19,658 nt of DNA from Obelidium mucronatum (GCA_025765595.1 JAIVFH010000445.1:1-19658); one strand, 5' to 3'; positions 1 to 9,976 are shown, numbered from the stretch's first letter. Made by a program: numbers and translations. The notes: generated by a model not told the origin, from the letters alone.

Positions 1-1018
1 ATTCTGCCCAAAAAAAAGTAAGGATCCGTAAACGGACACAAAAGGAAATAAATAAAAATCGCCTACAGCTGCTGGATGGACGTGATTGCCATGATCGCGC
101 TCGGTATGCTTCCAGTAAGCTGATTTGAAGAAAGGTCCCTAACAACAACAGTCATGAGTATAAAATACTAACTTCACCAACGACGAAAAAAAAACCCCTG
201 AATATTTACAAATAACTAAGGTGTGTAAGATTGGACAAGAATGAAGGAATGGAGCCAGTGAATCTGTTCGCTTTCAAGTCCAAATGCTGGATTCCAGCTA
301 ATCCTGACAAAGAATTTGAGATACTTCCAGAAATTGAATTGTTGGAGAGTCGTCTATGGCGTTGGGGGAGGGGATGGTGGTGTCAAAATATACAAAATCA
401 ATTGTGCTCCAATAAAAACACGTACATGAACTGCAAATTGGGCATCGATCCAACAGCATCGATTGGTGCGGTCAGTTGATTAGCCGATAAATCTCTAGGG
501 GTTGAGTGTAAGATGCGTGCATGCAAAGTAATAGAAAAAATACAGTCTCTCACACTGAATTCAGAGCAGTCATCTGCGAGATACATCCAGGAATAATACC
601 AGTAAAGGAGTTTCCGGCCAGATTCCTATAATATGTATATTCACAGTGCCAAGGTCAGACTTCTTCCTGGTAAAATCGCGTTGGTGAAAACTCATACAGG
701 ATCTGTAGGCCTGTTAAGCCACACAATGCATTAGGGATTCGTGAAGAAGGTATTCCGGCATTTCGCATGTTTCTGTGGTGTATGCGGAATAGATTAGAGT
801 ACGAGTGTGGAGGTGGGGTAAACAAACACAATACAATGTAGAGACGCGCTGAACAGCCTGCGCATCAGTCGTGCATTTCACGTAGCTAGATCTACAGCAG
901 TCTGATCCCGACGGAAAGATCTGCGGAAAGGAATCGAATAGCGTGGAGCAGTCGGCGGCGATTGGCATTAAAAAATTGTATTATTTACTCGTCCAAGGTT
1001 TCAATTTTCGATCACTAA
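1..1018. other. Gene-poor left flank, no convincing gene
   Basis: About 1 kb upstream of the first clear gene. I find no reading frame with convincing domain content on either strand. Short open stretches exist on both strands but lack recognisable motifs, and no splice chain joins them. Two short scraps on the plus strand look faintly WD40-like: about 331-429, and about 633-735, where a 33-codon frame contains KTHTGSVGLLS. They lie in frames I cannot connect. The stretch probably holds the upstream regulatory region of the next gene plus either decayed coding sequence or the tail of a gene that starts outside the window. Confidence 0.4.
331..429 (+). pseudogene. Possible remnant of a WD40 repeat
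   Basis: In the frame starting at 331 the sequence reads through VVYGVGGGDGGVKIYKIN and stops at 427-429. The GGGDGGVKIY core resembles the last strands of a WD40 blade (family pattern: small residues, GD, then V-x-[IL]-[WY]). The upstream sequence with plausible coding character (from 250, MEPVNLFAFKSK...) is in a different frame, and I see no good intron that would join them. It could be a decayed gene, a terminal exon of a gene beginning elsewhere, or chance. The match is about 20 residues, so this is a weak call. Confidence 0.2.
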
Positions 1019-2314
1019 ATGGATACAATTTGGGAGTGGCTCCTTCCTGCGGCCCTTGCTTTCAGTGCCCCGACAACTTCATCGCTTAGACTTCATCGGG
1101 TTTGCCGCGACTGGCATCGCATTGTAATGGCCGAAGCAACCCTCAAGAACTGCTTCTGCGCATGGATCACCCAGCACGAATCCAACCAGAAATACGCAAT
1201 CGATCTGTTTGGACTACACTATACGAAACTAATCAAGACTCCTTCGGCTGGTCTGAAAGAAGCACTTGGGTTCAGTTCATGGAAGGAAGCGGCGATCATG
1301 TGTTTTGGAACGCCGACGGGGTTAGCAACTGTCTTCAAGAATGTGCCATTTGCTATTCCACACCGCGAGTTTAGTATCCTCTGTATTTATTATCATTATT
1401 TTATTTGGTGGATGAGTTCGTAATATGACATTGTTTCCAGGTTTGTATTCCTTGCAAACGAGATATTGCAAGATTATACTACCCAAGGCACATTTGACTT
1501 GGAAGCAATTGCCGTTTTACAAGAACACGCAGAGTTTTTCCTCCAAAGGGCTCTCAAAATGGCTGCTGACGACAGCTTGGATTCTGGAGTTTCAACCCAG
1601 AAGTTGAAAGAAGAGATGGGCATATCCTTTCGACCGTGGGAGCCTGACGCGGAGCAAATTGATGATGGTAAGATTAATTCAAGAGAAAAAGATGAATGGC
1701 GTTAATCATATTCACGCCTTTTAGATGAGTACTTGCCAGACCATCACATGGAGATGGATTGTGACTCTTGCTGTGGCGACTCTGATTCATGCTCTAGTTC
1801 GCATTCAAACAGCTGTTCTAGCACCTGTAGTGAAGAAAGTACAAGCGACTACTGGGAATATCATGACAATGATTCTGAGCACTATTCGGATTCGGAGGAA
1901 GAGCCTTCTTTCCTTCGCGATATCACGCAAACAAACGGAATTGGTGAAACTCCAGCTCATTTCCTGGCTCAGCTTCACCCAGAAACCCTCACAGACTGGC
2001 GAATGGACGTGGACTACGAGGACATTCCAGAAATTGAAAACAGTGCGATACTGTTGGATCATCAAACGCGCTACGAACCAAACATGCGTGGTACTAATCC
2101 AGTCTATTTAGTGAATCGGGCAAAGTCCATCTTTGGTGATCCTTACTTTGGGCCATTGGAAAAGGATCTTTGTGGTGTAGTGCAGACGTTTGTGCTACTG
2201 GAGGACCAAGTTGAAGCTTGTTTTGATAATCAAAACGTTGAAAACGGAAAGAAGGATCCGTTTGGAGAGGAAACGAAGAAACTGCAGAGAATTGACTGGA
2301 TTGGATATGATTAA
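1019..2314 (+). CDS. F-box-like protein with a histone H3-like segment
   Basis: Three exons: 1019-1368, 1441-1667, 1725-2314 (388 aa). The introns start GTTTAG and GTAAGA and end TTTCCAG and CTTTTAG. The frame is kept throughout. Residues 5-45 look F-box-like: a hydrophobic start, then LRLHRVCRDWHRIV, the typical V-C-R-x-W core. Residues 117-155 resemble the alpha2 region of histone H3. ANEILQDY matches H3 VREIAQDF, and LEAIAVLQEHAEFFLQ matches SAAIGALQEASEAYLV, with 13 of 32 identities and no gap when compared with H3 from memory. The HAKR and alpha3 parts of H3 are not evident. Residues about 196-245 are very rich in Cys, Ser and Asp. The C-terminal 150 residues are acidic and unrecognised. 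F-box proteins recruit substrates to SCF ubiquitin ligases, so a degradation adaptor is possible but unproven. The first splice donor is chosen to preserve frame and is not a strong consensus. Confidence 0.7.
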
Positions 2315-2348
2315 ATCATAAAAAAAATCTCTGAAAGTTGTTTGATCC

Positions 2349-3302
2349 ATGCACAACCAACGTCAGGGTCGAGTGCAGCAGCAACAGCATGGCTACAACG
2401 CAAACCAAAGATACGAAAATGCTGGACCTGATCAGCGGCACCAACAACGGACCGATCGCTCTTATCCACCCCGAGGGAACTCACAAGGACGTCCACCCCA
2501 GCAAACACAAGACTATGAAACGCATACTCGTGGTCAAAGAGGAGGAATTCCAGGAGGGGCAGTCCGTGGCAATCCATACCAGTCGCTGGAGGGAGAGGGG
2601 TCATTTGTGAAACGAGGTGTTCCAGGTGCTGCCGCCACTGCCACCGTCAAGAATGCAAACAACAAGAAACGAAACACGATCATTCTGATTGTGGTGATTG
2701 TAGTGGTAGTCCTTGGTGCGGGCGGGACCGTAGCCTACTTCTTGTGGCCGAAAGAATCGTCATCAAGCGGTCTTGCTGCAACTACCACTACTACAACTGC
2801 AACCGGAAAACCTTCTATTTCTCGAACTGCAACCACCGCTGCTGCTGCTCCGTCGGTAGCGAATGGTAATGGTGGATCCGCTGCCAAGACAACAGACATC
2901 GTTGCCCCTCCACCAACGACTGGCGGTGGCGATACTACTCCAGCCCTTGGTCCCATCGTTCAAATTAATGAGGGTGTGTCGAAGCAAGTGTTGAGTCCGG
3001 GTGATGGCGTCACATTCCCTGTGTCAGGAACCAGTACCGTAAATGTACTTTACAATGGAACTTTCCTCGACGGAACTGTCTTTGATGCCAGTGCATTACA
3101 TGGGAATACACCATTTTCTGTTGTAATTGGTGCCATGAGAGTAATTCCGTGTTGGGATGTGGGGGTGCCAACAATGAGTCTTGGGGAAGTAGCCGAACTT
3201 TATTGCAAGAGCGAATGGGCGTATGGAGCATCTGGGTCTCCGCCCTTGATACCTCCAAACACGGATTTAAACTTTTGGGTTTCTCTCGTTTCAATCAACT
3301 GA
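2349..3302 (+). CDS. Membrane-anchored FKBP-type peptidyl-prolyl isomerase
   Basis: Single exon, 317 aa. It catalyses cis-trans isomerisation of Xaa-Pro bonds, so it is probably a folding helper. Residues 1-109 are hydrophilic and rich in Gln, Asn, Arg and Gly. Residues 110-133 form one transmembrane helix (IILIVVIVVVVLGAGG) preceded by the basic stretch NKKRN. Residues 134-200 are a low-complexity Ser/Thr/Ala/Pro/Gly linker. Residues 205-317 are the FKBP domain. Its binding-pocket positions are present: Y in VLYNGTFLDG, F and D in VFDAS, V-I then W in RVIPCWDVG, Y in WAYGA, and F in LNFWVSL. No KDEL-like signal is visible. The positive-inside rule suggests type II topology, with the isomerase outside the cytosol in the secretory pathway. 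The start lies 34 bp after the previous stop, and the next gene starts 41 bp downstream. Confidence 0.88.
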   Translation: MHNQRQGRVQQQQHGYNANQRYENAGPDQRHQQRTDRSYPPRGNSQGRPPQQTQDYETHTRGQRGGIPGGAVRGNPYQSLEGEGSFVKRGVPGAAATATVKNANNKKRNTIILIVVIVVVVLGAGGTVAYFLWPKESSSSGLAATTTTTTATGKPSISRTATTAAAAPSVANGNGGSAAKTTDIVAPPPTTGGGDTTPALGPIVQINEGVSKQVLSPGDGVTFPVSGTSTVNVLYNGTFLDGTVFDASALHGNTPFSVVIGAMRVIPCWDVGVPTMSLGEVAELYCKSEWAYGASGSPPLIPPNTDLNFWVSLVSIN

Positions 3303-3343
3303 AAAAAAAACTGGATTTTAAGTTACAAAAACCACTTTTAAAA

Positions 3344-4986
3344 ATGCGACATCATCATCAACTTGCGATATTCTCATTCATTGTTGCTTGTTATTTCTTG
3401 GTTCGCTTCCTGGCGCTTCAGCTATCGTCAAATGAGGGTCCAACCACACCATCATCCGACGCCACAGCGACAGCCCCCTCACACAGTCTGGTCTCTCACC
3501 ACGGAATTGGATATCTGCATTTAGACGTCAAGGACTACTCTTCGGGTTGCCCCAAACCAAAACAAGCTCTAATTGCAGTGTTCACAACAGCATCCGCTCA
3601 AGACGCAGAGAAGAGACAGCTTCTACGCCAAATATATCAGGACTGGAACAAAGAACTGGAAGGTCACGATCAGATTGATGTGCGCTTCTATTTTGGGAAC
3701 GGTGTCGACTACAATTCCGATATGGCGTTGGCAGCAGAACAGGCCCTATTTGACGATGTAGTTGTAATGGAAGAAGCAGTGGAGCACCGAGATAATGGAA
3801 AGATTCTGGAGTGGTTCAAATACGCGCGATCCGTATTGTATTCCAGACATCCGTCAAAAGATACCAATTACTGTCTTCGGTATCGATTCATTGGGAAGGT
3901 GCACCACTTTTTTTTAATGCTTTCCGAAGGTTTTTGATTGAGTGGGTTGTTTTTTGTGTTTCAGGGCGATGTTGACGCTGTCATTCACATCAAGCGGCTT
4001 TCTCGGATACTCTCGGGTTTATCAGACGACTCTCGATATATCGGAAGATCTTTCGTAGTTCCCCATTACCACATGACTGGCATGCTCTATCTTGTCACGT
4101 CTGATATTGTTGAATGGATTAATTTCAGTCCGATTCCAAAACAACATTTGAACGGCGTTGAAGATGTGCAGGTCGGAAAATGGCTTTTGGAAAGCAAAAT
4201 CCATTTCAAGAAAGCGGAACAGTATAATCGATTTCATGATCTTGAAGAGAGTCCCAATGTATGTTACCATTTCTTTACCATGGACTAAAGCAACCTTTTC
4301 TTTCAAGTTTCCCTCAAATGCCGCAACAAATTTATCAATAGTAATTCATTGGTGTAAGGATATGTCGCGAATGTTCCGATGTATTGATTTGCTGAAAGGG
4401 TGGGTAATGTTTGAATTGGGAAAAACATCAAACATTGAACACAGGCCAAATACACAGAGAACCACTGCCAACTATTGTTGTTGATCGACTCTTGCTTCCA
4501 CGTGCGATTATGAACCGTGCTGTACAATTCGGATTGAACACGTCAGGTCCTGAATTTCCAGCACTGTTGACCAAGTTTGCAACAGTCAGGAAATCCTCGG
4601 CGGCCATTGACAAAGCGAGACTATTCAACAGTCTGAACGAAATTCTTTTGGAAGATATTGTTCAGCTGTGGTCGAAATTACTCACTGTGGAATCAACCTT
4701 CAATTGGACGAATGTGACACATGAATTTGCAATCAGAGCAAGTGCAAAAAGGCCACGAACAAGTGATGAGGTAAATCAACTTGTCATTGATTCTATTTTG
4801 CGCGTTCATGTTCCTCTGATGGTTGAGGTGCCCAAATACGTTCGGTATCGGTATGGCGATGCTGTTGATAAAGTGTGGGAAGCAACAAGGAATGGCACTG
4901 TGTCAGTTGACAAACCAAGCTTGATAAAATTGTTGGAAGCTGTTTTACAATTCCCAGAAATAAATACGAAAAACGATGATTCGTAA
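3344..4986 (+). CDS. GT31-like glycosyltransferase, paralogue 1
   Basis: Four exons: 3344-3898, 3965-4258, 4308-4399, 4458-4986 (489 aa). Introns 1 and 2 are phase 0. Intron 3 is phase 2, the same as in paralogue 3, which guided its placement. The N-terminus is a signal anchor (residues 7-26), as in Golgi type II enzymes. GT31 (beta-1,3-galactosyltransferase-like) landmarks in order are: CPKPKQALIAVFT (69-81), RQLLRQIY (the usual R-x-x-x-R block), the FYFGNG strand, KILEWFKYA, YRFIGKGDVDAV, HMTGMLYLVTSDIVEWI, GVEDVQVGKW and IHWCKD. The metal-binding DxD triad reads DVD (187-189), where GT31 enzymes usually have DDD or EDD. A helical C-terminal region of about 180 residues follows and is shared with the three paralogues. 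The donor sugar and acceptor cannot be deduced. The stop lies 8 bp from that of the convergent next gene. Confidence 0.82.
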
Positions 4987-4994
4987 AGTGGTAT

Positions 4995-6527
4995 TCAGCT
5001 TTTATTTGATTTGACAGTTGCTGCAGAATCATCCAACTTCTTGAGCGGTGTGGGCGGTTGAACAGGTTTCTTTCCCCCCAAAACATCCTTTACAACCGTT
5101 TCCACCTCTTTTCTTGATAATCGTCTGTTTTCCTTTTCCGACAATAAAGTTTGAATCCATCTAGCAGCAGTGCTACTCTGGCCCCAATCCAAATAAAGCT
5201 TCATCTCTGGGATAATAATATCACGTAAAACGAAGTCAATGGCAAGTGCCTCAAGATCGCCCGCTTCGCGTTGACTTAGGTATATCCGCACACTAACGTC
5301 GTCAATCACAGAGGTGACCGAAGAAGGAGATGCGTTTGTGACACTCATGTTTGTCATGATTTGAGAAATGATTGGTTTCAGCAAGATGGTGTCGATTTGC
5401 TTGAGAGTGACTGTAGACAAACTGTCACGGTAGAGGGCATGCAATGAGTCACTTGCTTGCTGGAAATCAGAACTTGTTGTTGAATTCAAAACACCAAATT
5501 GGCGTAGCCTATTCTTTATCGAGGTCGGTCTTGTCAAGCGATACGCGACAGCCTGGGGTAATCTGTCTTCATCAAAGAGACTGGTGAGGCATTTGAACAT
5601 TCGAGCATTGTCTTTACACCAATGAATAACAAGAGAGTTTGGGGTAGTTGGTGCTGGAGAAAACATTGGGGATTCGTAGAGATCGTGGAAGAGAAGTCCC
5701 TTGTTGAGTCTGTTGAATTCAAAATCAGCTTGATGAAGCCATGTTCCAAGTTTTACATCTTCGATTCCTTTGACATTGGCTGGTGGGATGGGACTGAAGT
5801 TGATCCACTCCACAATATCGGCTGATACAAAATTGAGCATTCCTGTCATATGGGGTACAACGCCGTGTGCATCGTCGGCAAAATTTCGGCCAACGTAATG
5901 GGATTGAGTAGTTGGGAGATCAATCAGCATTTTGGAGAGTCGGGGAAGGTGGAATACAGCGTCATCGTCACCCTTTCCAACAAAGCGGTATCGCAAGCAC
6001 CATTCATTCTGCAGACGGGGATGTCTGACATAAAGCTGCGTTCTCGCATATTTAAACCACTCCAGAATCTTTCCGCTGTCACGATCCTCTAGAGCTTCGA
6101 TGACAACAGTTTCGGTGGGGAACAAAGTCTCTTCCACCGCCAGTTCGTAGTCCTTTTGATATGAATTCGCATTGCCAAAGAAGAACACGAAGTCAATCTT
6201 TTGAGCTTCTGGCAACTCGGCATTCAAGAGACGATACTTTTCGCGAAGGAGTTGTCTCTTTGTTGCTGCATCTGCACCAGCAACTGTAAAGATACCAATG
6301 AGGGCAGCTCGAGGAGTTGGACAGCCTAGCGACTGCGTGTTGAGCTTCAAGACTGGTTTCTTGTCTTTCGAGGCGACAGCTGATTGGTTGTGGATCGTGA
6401 CAAGCGACTGTGGAGGAACACTGTGCGACAAGTCCAGCTTCACCGGTTGGCGGAAAAGAGTGAAGCGCAGCAGAAGAAACAGCGAGACTAGCGCACAGAG
6501 CGCCAGCGTTGTTCTGAGTCTGATCAT
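4995..6527 (-). CDS. GT31-like glycosyltransferase, paralogue 2 (intronless)
   Basis: One uninterrupted frame of 510 aa. The first ATG is at 6527. The frame stays open a little further upstream but has no other ATG there. Residues 5-25 are a hydrophobic signal anchor with the basic lead MIRLR. The GT31-like domain spans about 66-320: CPTPRAALIGIFT at 69, KRQLLREKYR, FVFFFGNAN, GKILEWFKYA, CLRYRFVGKGDDDAV with the full DDD triad at 187-189, HMTGMLNFVSADIVEWI, GIEDVKLGTW with the acidic EDV motif at 256-258, and IHWCKDNARMFKC. Residues about 324-484 are the shared helical C-terminal region. A lysine- and proline-rich tail of about 25 residues is unique to this copy. It lacks every intron seen in the paralogues and has the fullest set of motifs, so it is the best candidate for an active enzyme. 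It is divergent from paralogue 3 across 43 bp. Confidence 0.88.
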   Translation of the reverse strand: MIRLRTTLALCALVSLFLLLRFTLFRQPVKLDLSHSVPPQSLVTIHNQSAVASKDKKPVLKLNTQSLGCPTPRAALIGIFTVAGADAATKRQLLREKYRLLNAELPEAQKIDFVFFFGNANSYQKDYELAVEETLFPTETVVIEALEDRDSGKILEWFKYARTQLYVRHPRLQNEWCLRYRFVGKGDDDAVFHLPRLSKMLIDLPTTQSHYVGRNFADDAHGVVPHMTGMLNFVSADIVEWINFSPIPPANVKGIEDVKLGTWLHQADFEFNRLNKGLLFHDLYESPMFSPAPTTPNSLVIHWCKDNARMFKCLTSLFDEDRLPQAVAYRLTRPTSIKNRLRQFGVLNSTTSSDFQQASDSLHALYRDSLSTVTLKQIDTILLKPIISQIMTNMSVTNASPSSVTSVIDDVSVRIYLSQREAGDLEALAIDFVLRDIIIPEMKLYLDWGQSSTAARWIQTLLSEKENRRLSRKEVETVVKDVLGGKKPVQPPTPLKKLDDSAATVKSNKS

Positions 6528-6570
6528 TGTTCCAAAACAATTCAATTCAACGGCTAAAAACAGAAACCAA
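6528..6570. promoter_or_regulatory. 43-bp gap between two divergent genes
   Basis: Two glycosyltransferase start codons face away from each other across 43 bp of A-rich sequence. Both core promoters must lie in this gap or inside the opposite coding region. I see no clear TATA box. Any untranslated leaders must be extremely short or overlap. Confidence 0.55.
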
Positions 6571-8263
6571 ATGAGACGAACAACACGTCTGCTTCTGATT
6601 GCAGCAACCGTTGTTCTTCTTCTTCTGCTTTGGTTTCCGGCTTCAAAGTCAGGAAAACCAACTACTGGATCAACAAAGCCAGGCGCAAAGAGCCAGATCG
6701 CTGCCCCGCCAACGTCACTGGTTGCAACTCACTCGAACTCAGGCGCGGGTCTAGTAACCCTCAAACACCTCGTGGCTGATGCTGGATGCCCCCCGCCCAA
6801 GGCTGCCCTGATCGGCATCTTCACCGTTGCGGGAGCAAAGAACGCTCAAACACGACAGTTACTCAGGCAAAAGTACCGAACGTTAAATGCCAACTTGGAC
6901 CATGAACACAAAGTTGATTTTAAATTCGTGCTGGGAAACTCGGCCGATTTCGAGCTGGATTTCCACATTGCAACTGAACAGACTGTGTTTCCCGATGAGA
7001 CTTTTGTGACTGATGAGCTTGAAGATCGCGACAGCGGGAAGATTCTGGCTTGGTTCAAATATGCGAGAAGTCAAATGTATTCTGTTCATCCTGTCCACAA
7101 GAACCAGTTTTGCTTGCGATACAGATTTATTGGCAAGGTTTGTTGTATTTCCTGATGAAGCTTGGGGATTGACTTGAATCACTGCAATAGGGAGACGAAG
7201 ATGCTGTTTGGCATAGTGAGCGTTTGGCCAATGCATTGGTGGAGCTTCCGTCCGATCAATCTCACTACGTTGGACGCTCATTTACTGTGCCGAACTACCA
7301 CATGACTGGTATCTGCGTATTCTTAAACATCAATAGTGACACTCTCATTAATTTTGACGGACAGGAATGCTCTATCTGCTGTCTGCAGATATTGTGGAAT
7401 GGATCAACTTCAGTCCCGTTCCCGTGAAACACTTAAAAGGTGTGGAGGATGTCCAAGTTGGAAAATGGGTATTGGAAGGTGGATTCGTCTTGAACAAGGT
7501 GGATTTGAAAACCAAATTTCATGATCTTGAAGAGTCTCCAATGGTGAGAGGCTGTGAAGTTTCTTTGTTTCGACTTTCTTTTTTTTACGATGTTATTTGG
7601 CAGTTTAATGCAAACTATGCAACCCATGAAACGATTGCCATACATTGGTGCAAAGATCCTGCTCGTATGTTCAGATGTATGTCCGTTCTCTTCGACAGGT
7701 GTGTTTGCGTTCCATAGAACAAATTCAACTTGGACTCATCGTTTGATTTTTTATCCAGCTCCGTCTTAAATCCTGCAACCGCATTCCGTCTTTCACGCTT
7801 CCCTTCCATAAAGAACCGTGCCGATAGATTTCAACTCAACATGACAACCACAAATACAACTCTTAATTTAATTACCGAAGAGATTCAGCAACTGTACACG
7901 AAAAACAAGAACAAAATCACACTCAAGGAAATCGATTCAATTCTTGTCAAGCCATTCATTCTCTCATGGTGTGCACGGCTTAACCAAACCACTCCAACCG
8001 CAGAACAGATATCGCACATTGGGTATGACGTTGGAATCCGTGCAGCTGTTCGCGATTGGAAAAAGGGGGAAATTGATGATATGATTGTGCTGTTTATTTT
8101 GAGGACTATAAGGATTCCTGAATTGGGGTTGGGCTGGATGTGGTGGGAGCAAACCGAAGCGGCGAAGCAGGAAGTTATGACATTAGTAAGGAAACAAGGC
8201 AACTTAAGCACAGCCGAAGTTGATAAGGTCTTGAAAGATATTGCTGCCAAGCCGTTTCCTTGA
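6571..8263 (+). CDS. GT31-like glycosyltransferase, paralogue 3
   Basis: Five exons: 6571-7137, 7191-7308, 7365-7543, 7604-7698, 7759-8263 (487 aa). All four introns are 53-60 bp with GT...AG ends, and the frame closes exactly. Signal anchor at residues 7-22 (LLLIAATVVLLLLLWF). The GT31-like landmarks are CPPPKAALIGIFTVAG, RQLLRQKYR, KILAWFKYA, CLRYRFIGKGDEDAV, HMTGMLYLLSADIVEWI, GVEDVQVGKW and IHWCKDPARMFRC. The metal triad reads DED (191-193), which keeps the D-x-D pattern. The C-terminal helical region (about residues 320-487) matches that of the paralogues, including IKNR and KEIDSILVKP. Introns after FIGK and after ESPM, and the one near CMSVLFD, match positions in paralogue 1. The intron within HMTG is 2 nt away from one in paralogue 4. 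Presumed type II membrane glycosyltransferase of the Golgi or ER; substrate unknown. Confidence 0.83.
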
Positions 8264-8328
8264 ATGATGGTATAAAATAACAGCAGCATAAAGTAAACCA
8301 TGTTATCCTTTCTCACGAAACGAAAAAA

Positions 8329-9976
8329 ATGATCTCATTATTGCAACATGCACGGCGGATACCGCCACAGTTTGCCTCTTTTCCTCAGACTTCAACCAAA
8401 TCAAATCAGAGATTATTATATCTTCTGCCAGGATCTTGCAGAAACCTGTATGGTGTTCCAACTGGTAAACTCTACTCACGTCCGGCGGGAAGCAACGTGT
8501 CTCCCAACCATACCCATACGCACAATACTGATCATAACGATATCAACGGCATGAGAAACGAAAGGTTACTTTGTCTGATGCGCAGTTTGGCCATTACTAA
8601 AACGTAGAAGCAGTAAGAAGCCTGATGACGAAGGGACCAGGATAACTCTACTCGGGCTCGGGTCCAACGTGGCGCTTACTGCCGGAAAAGGAGCTGGTGG
8701 ATTGTTCCTGGGCTCAGCCTCCTTGATTGCAGACGCTGTTCATTCATTATCAGATCTGGTGTCGGATGGCGTGGCTCTAGCAGCTTACAAGAAGGCGCGA
8801 ATGAAGAAAGATGAGCTTTATCCTTACGTAAGCTTACTACTGATCTGCTGTGTATTGTTCTATAAATCTCACAACTTCTGTTGACGCTAGGGACATGGGA
8901 AACTGGAACCACTGGGTTCCTTAACAATATCATCGCTTCTTCTTGCGGCAGGAATTGCTACAGGCATTCATTCAGTTGATGTTCTTCAAGAATTGCTTTC
9001 TGTTTCTTCAACCTCAGAAGCTCTTTCACAAGCTCAATCCGTGTTTGGCCTTCATACTCTCTCAGACCCCAAAGTGGCAGCTGTCGCTGTTTCCTTAGCT
9101 GCTGCCAGTATCGCTGTAAAGGAAGCATTGTTCAGATGGACGCTGCACATTGGGACAAAACAAAACAGTTCCATTCTTATCGCAAACGCGTGGCATCATC
9201 GGGCTGATAGCGCCAGTGGGCTCGTCGCACTCGGTGGAGTTGCAGGAGCGTACTTTGGATATACATGGATGGACCCAGTCGGTGGACTCCTTGTCAGCGG
9301 AATGATTGTGCAAACAAGTCTTCAAATGATTGGCCCCGCCCTCCGAGAGCTCCGTGATGGTGCTCATGTTCAAGTCGTTACCAGTGTGCAAACTATTCTG
9401 AACCGTATGAAGTCTCAAGACAAGAATATCAGCGCATTCCATTCTATTCGTGCACGAAAGATGGGACCAGAAACACTTGTGGATTTACAGGTTCAGGTGA
9501 ACCCACGAATCACAGTGTCTCTTGCGCATCAAATATCGGAAAATGCGCGATACGCAATCATGAGAGAAGTTCCTGGAGTATCTGAAGTCCTGATCCATGT
9601 GGACGTGGATGCTCCAGATCACAATTCGGCACCACCAACTGCAACGGTTATGCCAACAAGTCATATTGAAGACGATATTATGAAACGCGCATTGCGTGGC
9701 TTGGAACTGGAAGTGAATAGGTTTACGCATTTCAAAGTTCATTACTTGAACGGGGCAATGGAAATTGATGCGGGGATTTTACTTCAAGATGCAAGCTCAC
9801 TCTCTTTTCATGATGCTATTGAGATTTCTTTTAAAGTGAGGGACCGGTTGCTTGCGTATCCTGGAGTAGCGGCTGCCGATGTGCATTTGGAGACTGATCC
9901 AAATCATTTTCATAGCCGAGAAACAGATTCAACAGGAGTTTCGAAGCTGTGGAGGCGGAACAGCAGTGCTGTTTGA
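8329..9976 (+). CDS. Cation diffusion facilitator, mitochondrial MMT1/SLC30A9-like
   Basis: Three exons: 8329-8564, 8608-8827, 8891-9976 (513 aa, close to yeast MMT1). CDF proteins exchange divalent metals for protons. The N-terminus is rich in Arg, Ser and Leu with few acids, as expected for a mitochondrial targeting sequence. A His-rich patch HTHTHNTDHND follows. The metal site in TM2 reads D121-x-x-H124-x-x-x-D128 (IADAVHSLSD), and the TM5 site is H254-x-x-x-D258 (WHHRAD). YGHGKLEPLGS (around residues 152-162) is the CDF loop motif. The cytosol- or matrix-facing C-terminus contains two similar stretches of about 65 residues, each ending in PGV...VH...D, suggesting a duplicated dimerisation domain. 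Intron 1 is only 43 bp with a TTACTAAAACGTAG end; a second acceptor at 8613 is equally in phase and would change Arg-Ser to Ser. Iron, zinc or manganese specificity cannot be read here. Confidence 0.87.

Noticed and set aside
714..968. Minus-strand open frame of 84 codons in the left flank
   Set aside because: No domain, no signal peptide, no splice partner, and unremarkable composition.
2760..2860. ACT/GCT-type triplet repeats in the FKBP gene
   Set aside because: They encode the low-complexity Thr/Ala linker and are too irregular to be called a microsatellite of interest.
3010..3294. Minus-strand frame opposite the FKBP domain
   Set aside because: Shadow of a well-supported FKBP coding region.
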